Assembly: GCA_030607235.1 (NCBI GenBank)
Contig: JAUWEX010000068.1
Coordinates: forward strand, 1-6,604
From: Planctomycetota bacterium
GTDB lineage: Bacteria > Planctomycetota > B129-G9
DNA: 6,604 nucleotides
Reading direction: 5' to 3'
In this document: positions 1 to 5,145 of the stretch, piece by piece
Layout: every line of letters starts with the position of its first letter
Numbering within the stretch: position 1 is the stretch's first letter
Made by a program: the position numbers and the translations under genes
Notes under the pieces: generated by a model
Told to the model about the DNA's origin: nothing
The model's database searches: none
What the model saw: the letters and a program-made list of their open reading frames with translations, nothing else

Positions 1-4
1 GCGT

Positions 5-10
5 GGAGAG
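5..10 (+). promoter_or_regulatory. Probable Shine-Dalgarno site of kdsA
   Basis: The purine-rich GGAGAG lies just before the ATG at 13. GGAG ends 4 nt before the start, which is short but usable. The window begins too close to the gene to show any promoter, so kdsA may be expressed from further upstream. Confidence 0.5.
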
Positions 11-12
11 AT

Positions 13-849
13 ATGAAACCCAAAAAAGTCAGGCCCGTCAGGGTCGCTCCCGGAGTCGTCATCGGCGGCGGTGAACTCGCTGCGATATGCGGCCCATGCG
101 TCATTGAGAGCGAGAAACTTACCATGAGCATCGCCGCGACCGTTGCCAAAGTCGGCAAGGCCCTGCGTATGCCGGTGATATTCAAGGCTTCGTACGACAA
201 GGCCAATCGCTCGTCCGTGTCGTCGTATCGCGGTCCCGGACTCGAAAAGGGGCTGGAGATTCTGGCGAAGGTCCGAAAAAAATACGGCCTGCCGGTGCTG
301 ACGGACGTGCATACGGTCGAGGAGGCCGTAGCGGCGGCCGATGTCGTGGACGTATTGCAGATTCCGGCGTTTTTGTGCCGCCAGACGGATCTTCTGATCG
401 CCGCGGGAAAGACGGGCAGGGCGGTCAACGTGAAGAAAGGCCAGTTCATGTCGCCGGGCGAGATGATAAACGTCGTGAAAAAAATCGAGAGCACCGGCAA
501 CAAAAAAATCCTTCTCACCGAGCGCGGCACGACCTTCGGCTACAACAACCTCGTCGTCGATTACCGCTCGCTGCCGATAATGCGCGCGATGGGGGTTCCG
601 GTGGTCTTCGACGCGACCCACAGCGTCCAGCAGCCGGGCGGCCGCGGCGGCTCCAGCGGCGGACTGGGCGAGTACGTTCCGGCGATGATTCGCGCGGCGG
701 TGGCGGTGGGGTGCGACGCGCTTTTTGTCGAGACGCATCCGCGGCCCAAACAATCGCCTTCCGACGGCGACAACATGCTGCCCCTGAGCAAACTGTCGGC
801 TACCCTGCGCAGTGCGCGCGAAATTTTCGAGGCGGGGAAAAAACGATGA
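13..849 (+). CDS. kdsA: 3-deoxy-8-phosphooctulonate (Kdo-8-P) synthase, metal-dependent type
   Basis: This 278-aa protein has the length and motifs of KdsA, the cytoplasmic enzyme that condenses phosphoenolpyruvate with arabinose 5-phosphate to make Kdo-8-phosphate for LPS core and lipid A. Visible motifs are CGPCVIES (26-33), FKASYDKANRSS (57-68), TDVHT (97-101), ERGTTFGYNN (170-179), DATHSVQQPGG (200-210) and the VETHP...SDGDN segment (239-253). Cys29, His203, Glu240 and Asp251 keep exactly the mutual spacing (174, 37, 11) of the metal ligands Cys11, His185, Glu222 and Asp233 known from the Aquifex enzyme. The E. coli-type metal-independent enzyme has Asn at the Cys position, so this copy belongs to the metal-dependent class. 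The ATG at 13 is taken because the protein then starts at the normal place before the first beta strand. The stop overlaps the next gene by 4 nt (ATGA). The related DAHP synthases are less likely given the ATHSVQQPGG and NMLPL signatures. Confidence 0.97.
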   Translation: MKPKKVRPVRVAPGVVIGGGELAAICGPCVIESEKLTMSIAATVAKVGKALRMPVIFKASYDKANRSSVSSYRGPGLEKGLEILAKVRKKYGLPVLTDVHTVEEAVAAADVVDVLQIPAFLCRQTDLLIAAGKTGRAVNVKKGQFMSPGEMINVVKKIESTGNKKILLTERGTTFGYNNLVVDYRSLPIMRAMGVPVVFDATHSVQQPGGRGGSSGGLGEYVPAMIRAAVAVGCDALFVETHPRPKQSPSDGDNMLPLSKLSATLRSAREIFEAGKKR

Positions 850-1226
850 ACGGGACGATCCTTTTTGCAACGGCGTTTGTCTTTCTCGCATGCCTGGCGG
901 GGTGCAAGACCGTCGAACCGGCCAGCGACGAGCACCTGCGCGAACGTGTGGAGGGTTTTTGTGCGGACTGGCGGGAGTACCGTTTTGAGCGGGCTTACGA
1001 GTACTGCTCGCACAATTTCCGTTCGTCGATGGACGCGACGCTGTTCGCATATTTCATGAAAAAAATGCCGATACGGGATTACGGCGCTATCGAGATCAGT
1101 CAGGAACTCGCCGTGCGCAATGTAAGCGTTGAGATAAAGCGGCTTGGCGGAAGTGTCTTGACCATTGAGATGTGGTGGAGATACGAGCGCGGCGAATGGT
1201 TCGTCGACCTGATCGAGTGGCGTTAA
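846..1226 (+). CDS. Small predicted lipoprotein, unknown function
   Basis: A 126-aa protein beginning with a hydrophobic signal segment (residues 3-18) that ends in a classical lipobox, LAGC, with the acylated cysteine expected at residue 20. The mature part has about 106 residues. It is rich in aromatic and charged residues (two Cys at 39 and 54, motif EMWWRYERGEWFVDLIEWR at 108-126) and looks like a small alpha+beta fold. The helix-then-strands pattern, ending in a strand with conserved Trp, recalls NTF2-like or SnoaL-like lipoproteins, but I do not recognise a named family. The start is the ATG overlapping the kdsA stop in ATGA, which implies translational coupling. A longer version of this frame beginning upstream at 375 is only the shadow of kdsA. 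Its position after kdsA suggests an envelope role, possibly LPS-related, but nothing in the sequence proves it. Confidence 0.8.
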   Translation: MNGTILFATAFVFLACLAGCKTVEPASDEHLRERVEGFCADWREYRFERAYEYCSHNFRSSMDATLFAYFMKKMPIRDYGAIEISQELAVRNVSVEIKRLGGSVLTIEMWWRYERGEWFVDLIEWR

Positions 1227-1228
1227 AT

Positions 1229-2575
1229 ATGAGCAAACGAAAATTATTGTTTACATTTTTGCGGATCGCGGTAACCGTTGGATTGCTGGCGTTCGTTTTT
1301 TCCAGCATCGACTGCTACGATTCGGTCAAGATGAAGGACTCCGCGACCGCCCTGAAGGGCACCGTTGTCAATCGCGCCGAGTTGCTCGACAAGACCGCCG
1401 GCGAAGTTGTGCTGCGCGATTCCGACGGAGGCGAGCGGCGCATCGCGATGAGCGACGTCGTTGTAGAGGCGCGCGTGAAATTGAGCGACGGCGTCGGCCT
1501 GGCGGGGCGGGTGGTTAGCGAGACGGCGGAAAAACTGGAAATAGTGGACTCCGAAGGCGCGCAACACACCGTCTGGTTCGAGGAGAGCGGGCATCCCACG
1601 TTCATCAAAGAAATCTCGCGCAGCTATTATTCCCGCGGATTTTTTTCGATCGTCTCGACTATCGACGTGTGGCTTTTCGTCTTCGGGGTGTTGTTGTACG
1701 GAGTGATAAACTTTACCGGCGTGGTGCGCTGGCAGATTCTCATGCGCGTACAGGGCATAGGCCTGAGTTTTTGGCGAAGCACCAAACTGACCTTTCTGGG
1801 ATTGTTCTACAACAACATCATGCCGGGGATGGCGGGCGGCGATGTACTCAAGGCCTACTACGCCGCGCGCGAAACGAGCCGCAAAACCAGCGCGGTGGTC
1901 GCGGTCTTTTTCGACCGTCTCATCGGCCTGCTGGGGCTGGCGCTTCTTGCGGCGATCACCATCCTGATAAATTACGGCGACAGGCGTTTTCACGGCGTGG
2001 CCGAGGGGATCGCGATATTCATCGCGGTCGTCGCCGTCGGCGCGATATTTATTTTCAGCCACAGACTGCGGCGACTCATCAGATTCAAGAAAATTATGCG
2101 GGTCGTTCCCTTTGCCTCCGTGCGCCGAATCCTCAAGGAAATCGACAACGCGATTTTCATATACCGTTCGCACAAAAAGGCCGTGCTTATCGCTATCCTG
2201 ATATCGCTTTTCGGCCACTCGTTTATGATAACCGCGTGTTATGTTTTTTCGCGCGCGATCGGAATCGAGGTGCTGACCATTGGCGATTGCTTCGTGTTTT
2301 TGCCCGCCGTCTTTATGATTATGTCGATACCGATTTCGATGGCGGGCTGGGGGCTGGCGGAGAACTCGTTCGGCTGGCTGCTGTCGGCTGTCGGGGTCTC
2401 GCTGGGAGAGAGCACGACGATGGGGGTGCTGTATAACCTGACGCGAACCCTGTGGAGTCTGCCGGGTGCGCTGGCGGTGCTGGCGTTGGGTCGCAGGCCT
2501 TCGGCGGGTGAAATCGAGCGCGAGATGAAGGCGCTTGACAGGGAGATGCAGGAAGTTGCCGGTGAAGATGGCTAG
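1229..2575 (+). CDS. YbhN/AglD-like (UPF0104) integral membrane protein, flippase-like, with periplasmic insert
   Basis: A 448-aa membrane protein. One transmembrane segment lies at about 9-26, followed by a soluble stretch of about 110 residues (30-140). Hydrophobic segments then follow at about 145-163, 184-196, 228-248, 258-276, 318-340, 350-370 and 398-420, with a charged C-terminal tail. The segment NNIMPGMAGGDVLKAYYAAR (195-214) matches the Asn-Pro-Gly-Gly-Asp signature of the lysylphosphatidylglycerol synthase transmembrane / UPF0104 (YbhN, AglD) family, as do FFDRLIGL (227-234) and the glycine-rich GWGLAENSFGWL region (373-384). Members are thought to move or handle lipid-linked molecules across the inner membrane; the substrate here is unknown. 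The insert between TM1 and TM2 contains two similar beta-rich modules (see findings). ATG 1229 is chosen because it lies 2 nt after the lipoprotein stop and begins a normal signal-anchor; the upstream ATG at 1172 would overlap that gene by 55 nt. The 3' end overlaps the PHP gene. Confidence 0.88.
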   Translation: MSKRKLLFTFLRIAVTVGLLAFVFSSIDCYDSVKMKDSATALKGTVVNRAELLDKTAGEVVLRDSDGGERRIAMSDVVVEARVKLSDGVGLAGRVVSETAEKLEIVDSEGAQHTVWFEESGHPTFIKEISRSYYSRGFFSIVSTIDVWLFVFGVLLYGVINFTGVVRWQILMRVQGIGLSFWRSTKLTFLGLFYNNIMPGMAGGDVLKAYYAARETSRKTSAVVAVFFDRLIGLLGLALLAAITILINYGDRRFHGVAEGIAIFIAVVAVGAIFIFSHRLRRLIRFKKIMRVVPFASVRRILKEIDNAIFIYRSHKKAVLIAILISLFGHSFMITACYVFSRAIGIEVLTIGDCFVFLPAVFMIMSIPISMAGWGLAENSFGWLLSAVGVSLGESTTMGVLYNLTRTLWSLPGALAVLALGRRPSAGEIEREMKALDREMQEVAGEDG

Positions 2576-3626
2576 ATACCTCAAGGGCGCAATTCATATC
2601 CATACGGTTTTTTCCGACGGTCATTCCACCGTCCCCGAGGTAATCGCCACCGCGCAGCGTGCCGGGCTGGATTTCATAGTCATCACCGACCACGACAAAC
2701 TCGACCCGCCGCAGCTCGCCTTCCAGCGCAGACACGGCGATTTGCTCGTCATATACGGCTACGAGATGACCGTGCGCCCGTGGAGCAAAAACCACATTCT
2801 TGTCCTGGGTGTGCCTTCGCACCGACCCTACAGGGACCTGCCGTATCTCGAAAAACTTCGGCGGATAATCGCCGACGGCGGCAGGACTTTTATCGCGCAT
2901 CCGTGGAACCTGATCAAACCGTGGTTGCTGCAAATGCATCTCGGCTGGGGGCGGTTTCCGGCGGTTCCTTTCGACGGTATAGAGATTTGGTCTTTTATGC
3001 ACGACTGGGTCGGCTCGCTCAAACTACACAAACTCCTGCGGCAATACCGCAATCCGTGCGAGTTCCTTGCCGGGCCGCGCCCGGAGGTCCTTGCGCGGTG
3101 GGACAGGATGAACATGCGCCGTGCCGTGGCCGGTATCGGCTCGCTCGACAACCACGCGCGTCGAGTGCCGCTGAGCCGGAAGATACTGTTCGATAACGAC
3201 CTCGCGTTTCGCACCGTTCGCACCCATGTTATGGTTGACGACGACTGCGGCAATAACGATGCGAAGGATATCGATGCGATTTTGGACGCGCTTGCCGACG
3301 GGAAATCTTACATTGCCAACGATATGCTCGCCGATTCGGATGGTTTTGTTTTTTGCGCGCGGCGCGGCGGCGATGTTCTATATCCGGGCGAGACGGCCGG
3401 ATTCGACGGGGATTGCGAAATCGAAATCATCTCTCCCCGCAGTGCGCATTTCAAAATCATCCGCAACGGTGTAACGGATTACGAATCCCGCTCGGACGGC
3501 TTTCGCTATCGCCCGAAGAATGCCGGGATTTTCCGGGTCGAGGGGAGGCTGGGAGGGCGGCCGTGGTTGTTTACGAACCACATTCGTCTGGCGGGCGGGC
3601 AGTGCCCGCTCCCAAGCGAGGAGTAA
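2562..3626 (+). CDS. PHP-domain metal-dependent hydrolase (CehA/McbA-like)
   Basis: A predicted metallohydrolase of 352 aa from ATG 2568, or 354 aa from the in-frame GTG 2562. GTG is preferred slightly because AGGAAG (2550-2555) sits 6 nt before it and 12 nt before the ATG. Numbered from the ATG, the PHP (polymerase and histidinol phosphatase) metal site is intact: HIH (10-12), Asp17, TDHD (40-43), Glu66 in GYEMT, His76, AHPW (110-113), GIEIW (137-141) and SLDNH (192-196, Asp194/His196). This predicts hydrolysis of a phosphate ester or similar bond with two or three metal ions. After about residue 260 comes a small beta-rich domain containing GDVLYPGE (268-275), as in CehA/McbA-type proteins. 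There is no clear signal peptide, so it is probably cytoplasmic. The gene overlaps the flippase-like gene by 14 nt, indicating coupled translation. The last ten or so codons lie in a repeat element (see repeats). Natural substrate unknown. Confidence 0.87.
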   Translation: MKMARYLKGAIHIHTVFSDGHSTVPEVIATAQRAGLDFIVITDHDKLDPPQLAFQRRHGDLLVIYGYEMTVRPWSKNHILVLGVPSHRPYRDLPYLEKLRRIIADGGRTFIAHPWNLIKPWLLQMHLGWGRFPAVPFDGIEIWSFMHDWVGSLKLHKLLRQYRNPCEFLAGPRPEVLARWDRMNMRRAVAGIGSLDNHARRVPLSRKILFDNDLAFRTVRTHVMVDDDCGNNDAKDIDAILDALADGKSYIANDMLADSDGFVFCARRGGDVLYPGETAGFDGDCEIEIISPRSAHFKIIRNGVTDYESRSDGFRYRPKNAGIFRVEGRLGGRPWLFTNHIRLAGGQCPLPSEE

Positions 3627-3707
3627 CCACATTCTCCGAAATCCGCTCGCTGCCGCGCTATCGCGCGGGGCGCTTCGCTTCCACTCACTACCAAATCTTG
3701 TGCGCGG
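3595..3707. repeat. Hairpin-rich mosaic repeat, copy 1 (overlaps end of PHP gene)
   Basis: Copy 1 of a family present three times here. It starts with a hairpin (GCGGGC, loop AGT, GCCCGC; 3595-3609). It continues with a 43-bp block (3612-3654) repeated at 3724-3766 with one mismatch (A3619 versus G3731). A second hairpin follows (CCGCGC, TATC, GCGCGG; 3653-3668), then GCGCTTCGCTTCCAC and a tail CAAATCTTGTGCGCGG (3692-3707) shared with copy 3. The PHP stop codon (3624-3626) lies inside the 43-bp block. Confidence 0.85.
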
Positions 3708-3810
3708 CAGGCAGGGCCTGGTGCCAAGCGGGGAGTAACCACATTCTCCGAAATCCGCTCGCTGCCTGTCGCCGTGCTTCGGCGACAGAAGCGCTTCGCT
3801 TCCACCCACT
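3708..3810. repeat. Hairpin-rich mosaic repeat, copy 2
   Basis: It begins with a hairpin (CAGGC, AGG, GCCTG; 3708-3720), then the 43-bp block shared with copy 1 (3724-3766). A 56-bp block (3755-3810) follows that is identical to 3924-3979. Inside that block is a 9-bp stem (CTGTCGCCG / CGGCGACAG, loop TGCTT; 3766-3788) followed by the 10-bp palindrome GAAGCGCTTC (3788-3797). The 3' tail differs from copies 1 and 3. Confidence 0.88.
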
Positions 3811-3909
3811 GGCGAAACTTGCAGGCGTACTGGTAAGCGACTGCTTCTTTTTGCCGAATGGCAAAAAGCAAGGAACGAGTCTTGAAGTTTGTGGAGAAAA
3901 GATTTGCTT
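3811..3909. other. Spacer between repeat copies with an AT-rich hairpin
   Basis: No credible gene is seen on either strand. The spacer holds a perfect 9-bp hairpin (CTTTTTGCC, loop GAAT, GGCAAAAAG; 3847-3868). The 10-mer CTTGCAGGCG occurs at 3818-3827 and again at 3907-3916, flanking the spacer as a short direct repeat. On both strands the hairpin lacks a proper trailing U-run, so it is not called as a terminator. Confidence 0.55.
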
Positions 3910-3997
3910 GCAGGCGCCGCCTGCCGCTCGCTGCCTGTCGCCGTGCTTCGGCGACAGAAGCGCTTCGCTTCCACCCACTAACAAATCCTGTGCGCGG
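3910..3997. repeat. Hairpin-rich mosaic repeat, copy 3
   Basis: It starts with a hairpin (GCAGGCG, single C, CGCCTGC; 3910-3924) directly joined to the 56-bp block identical to copy 2 (3924-3979), including the 9-bp stem-loop at 3935-3957. It ends in the tail CAAATCCTGTGCGCGG (3982-3997), which matches copy 1 with one change. It lacks the first part of the 43-bp block, so copies are mosaics of the same modules. Confidence 0.88.
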
Positions 3998-4013
3998 ATT
4001 GCAAAGGCGATTT

Positions 4014-4036
4014 TAATTCAGAACAGTTCTGAATTA
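4014..4036. repeat. Perfect 23-bp inverted repeat
   Basis: Two 11-bp arms (4014-4024 TAATTCAGAAC and 4026-4036 GTTCTGAATTA) flank a single A at 4025. The dyad is AT-rich at its ends, unlike the GC-rich repeat family to its left, and lies 10 bp from the terminator stem. A near-continuous dyad suits a dimeric protein-binding site or a cruciform better than an RNA hairpin, which needs a loop. Function unknown. Confidence 0.7.
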
Positions 4037-4045
4037 CTATAAATA

Positions 4046-4070
4046 AAAACCCCGCACGAAGCGGGGTTTT
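4046..4070 (-). terminator. Rho-independent terminator of the L7/L12-like gene (probably bidirectional)
   Basis: A 10-bp stem, AAAACCCCGC / GCGGGGTTTT, with loop ACGAA (4056-4060). It lies 16 nt past the stop of the minus-strand gene. Read on the minus strand, the GC stem is followed by a U-rich run (TTTTTATTT), the classical form. On the + strand the run is TTTTCTGTGTCTTT, weaker, but it may also end the transcript of the left operon. Confidence 0.9.
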
Positions 4071-4086
4071 CTGTGTCTTTCGGAAA

Positions 4087-4875
4087 TTACTTCGCTTTTT
4101 TCATGATGCGAACGTTCAGGGCGCTGCTGTTGAACAGTTTCTGCACTTCATCGGCCTGTTTTTTCGTCATGTCTTTCGCAATCGGAACGATCGTACGCGA
4201 CATGAGTTCGTTCGCTTCGAGTTCGCTGATGCCCTTCAGTTCGCAGATGAGTTCGATTGTGCGTTGCTTCTTCGCCTCGCTGGGCGTGCCGGAGAGGAAA
4301 ATGCTGTAGCAGAACGCATCGTTGTTGTCGTTTTGCTCTTGCATGAATTCCGGTATTTTGTTTTTCTTTGGCGCGGGAGCCGGTTGGGAAGCGGGTGTTG
4401 CGGGCTTGGCAACCGTCGTCGATGCGCTTGGTGTTGGGGCCGGTGTCGCTGGTGTTTCGGCTGTCCGGGAGCCTTCCGTATTGAAAACTATTTCTCCGAT
4501 TTCCGCCTCTGAATTGCTGAATTCCAGTTCTCCGAATGTTTCCTTGAAGATATGCGAGCCGGAAAGGATTTCGGAGTTTATCTTCGGTCGTTGCGGCCAG
4601 TTGAGTCTGGCCCATACTCCGTTGACGCTTACGCTGGGATGGATCAAGATTTCGATGTCGGAGACGGTTTTGAAGTATCGCCGTATCGAGTTGGCTTCTT
4701 CCTGCGAAACATCGTCAAGGAGAATGATGGGGGCCGAATCTACGATCTTCGATGCGGTGCGTTTCAGAATCGTAAAAATTTTCGCCAATTCGTTTGTAAC
4801 AGTTTCGCGTGAGCCGCTTTGCAGTTCTGGAAGCAAAACGGCGAACGATCCGTTTTTTGCAGACCTTATGGGCAT
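4087..4875 (-). CDS. Two-domain protein with tandem ribosomal L7/L12 C-terminal-like domains
   Basis: A 262-aa soluble protein, function unknown. The C-terminal domain (about 187-260) reads like the L7/L12 C-terminal domain. A helix with ELKGISELEANELM (212-225) corresponds to the L12 'K-x-T-G-L-x-L-x-E-A-K' helix, then TIVPIAKDMTKKQADEVQKL (228-247) and a final strand NVRIMKK (254-260). The N-terminal domain (about 10-79) follows the same pattern: FAVLLPEL, helix, DSAPIILLDDVSQEEANSIR (46-65), strand IEILIH. Aligned, the two domains share the 'Pro-Ile ... Asp-(Val/Met)-(Ser/Thr)-x-x-x-Ala' core. Between them are a Trp-containing segment (86-135) and a low-complexity Pro/Ala/Thr linker (about 138-172) resembling a flexible hinge. 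It is not ribosomal L12 itself: too long, and no L12 dimerisation N-terminus is apparent. The start is set by AGGAGA 7 nt upstream. It is transcribed alone, with its own promoter and terminator, divergently from tmk. A translation-related or adaptor role is only inference. Confidence 0.82.
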   Translation of the reverse strand: MPIRSAKNGSFAVLLPELQSGSRETVTNELAKIFTILKRTASKIVDSAPIILLDDVSQEEANSIRRYFKTVSDIEILIHPSVSVNGVWARLNWPQRPKINSEILSGSHIFKETFGELEFSNSEAEIGEIVFNTEGSRTAETPATPAPTPSASTTVAKPATPASQPAPAPKKNKIPEFMQEQNDNNDAFCYSIFLSGTPSEAKKQRTIELICELKGISELEANELMSRTIVPIAKDMTKKQADEVQKLFNSSALNVRIMKKAK

Positions 4876-4882
4876 TGGTGCA

Positions 4883-4888
4883 TCTCCT
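4883..4888 (-). promoter_or_regulatory. Shine-Dalgarno site of the L7/L12-like gene, overlapped by a small stem
   Basis: On the minus strand AGGAGA stands 7 nt before the ATG at 4875, fixing the start. Its AGG forms one end of a short inverted repeat (CCTG, TTAC, CAGG on the minus strand; 4886-4897), which could partly mask the site. The stem is only 4 bp, so any regulatory effect is uncertain. Confidence 0.75.
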
Positions 4889-4978
4889 GGTAACAGGTTG
4901 GTTGAGAAACTAAACTAAGCCAATCCTTCCTTTTCCTTCCAGGAATAAGCAGATTTTTATGGCAGAACCCCCCACAGA
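4889..4978 (-). other. Leader (5' UTR) of the L7/L12-like gene
   Basis: The predicted start of transcription near 4977-4979 gives a leader of about 100 nt. It contains two purine-rich GGAAGG repeats separated by AAAA (within 4924-4940) and a possible GCAG...CTGC pairing at its 5' end. No known riboswitch was recognised. Confidence 0.4.
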
Positions 4979-4984
4979 CCCTGC

Positions 4985-5012
4985 ATTTTATCATATCTTT
5001 ACATTATGTCAA
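4985..5012 (-). promoter_or_regulatory. Sigma70-type promoter of the L7/L12-like gene
   Basis: On the minus strand, a perfect -35 TTGACA (5007-5012) is separated by 16 bp from -10 TAAAAT (4985-4990, five of six consensus bases). The surrounding DNA is AT-rich compared with the genes. This is the strongest promoter-like sequence in the window. Confidence 0.8.
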
Positions 5013-5082
5013 GCAATTTGAACGGAAACCAAAAAGAATGCCTTACAGGATATTTCGATTTGAGAGATGATCGAGGATTTTC

Positions 5083-5111
5083 TTTACCTGCTTGTCGAAC
5101 GCTATTATAAT
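5083..5111 (+). promoter_or_regulatory. Sigma70-type promoter of tmk
   Basis: A perfect -10 TATAAT (5106-5111) has TTTACC (5083-5088, four of six consensus bases) 17 bp upstream. Transcription should start near 5118, which rules out translation of tmk from the in-frame TTG at 5092. It is divergent from the promoter at 4985-5012, leaving about 70 bp between the two -35 boxes. Confidence 0.65.
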
Positions 5112-5135
5112 CGCCCAATTCATTATCGACATGAC

Positions 5136-5141
5136 AGGGGG
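5136..5141 (+). promoter_or_regulatory. Probable Shine-Dalgarno site deciding the tmk start
   Basis: AGGGGG (one base from AGGAGG) ends 4 nt before TTG 5146. The alternative ATG at 5131 has no such site and would lie only about 13 nt from the predicted transcript start. The spacing is short, so the choice of TTG is a preference, not a certainty. Confidence 0.5.
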
Positions 5142-5145
5142 TGTT

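Noticed and set aside
375..845. Upstream extension of the lipoprotein frame through kdsA
   Set aside because: The extension is Arg/Gly-rich shadow sequence. The true start at 846 begins a clean signal peptide with lipobox and overlaps the kdsA stop.
1244..2584. 446-codon open frame on the minus strand
   Set aside because: It lies entirely opposite the flippase-like gene. Its translation is rich in His, Arg and Gln with no recognisable domain, typical of an antisense shadow in GC-rich DNA.
3378..3984. Several open frames on both strands across the repeat cluster
   Set aside because: They consist of translated repeat units and PHP antisense. The same peptide pieces recur because the DNA repeats, and no frame has a credible start context or domain.
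3595..3997. CRISPR array
   Set aside because: There are only three copies, of unequal length and modular make-up, with irregular spacing, and no cas genes are present.
4014..4036. LexA/SOS box at the dyad
   Set aside because: GAAC and GTTC are separated by one base instead of the four of the Bacillus-type box, and no promoter is apparent nearby.
4322..4918. 198-codon open frame on the + strand
   Set aside because: It is opposite the L7/L12-like gene, which has the promoter, ribosome site, terminator and domain pattern.
5092..5145. N-terminal extension of tmk from TTG 5092
   Set aside because: This start lies upstream of the likely -10 box and adds residues not typical of thymidylate kinases.
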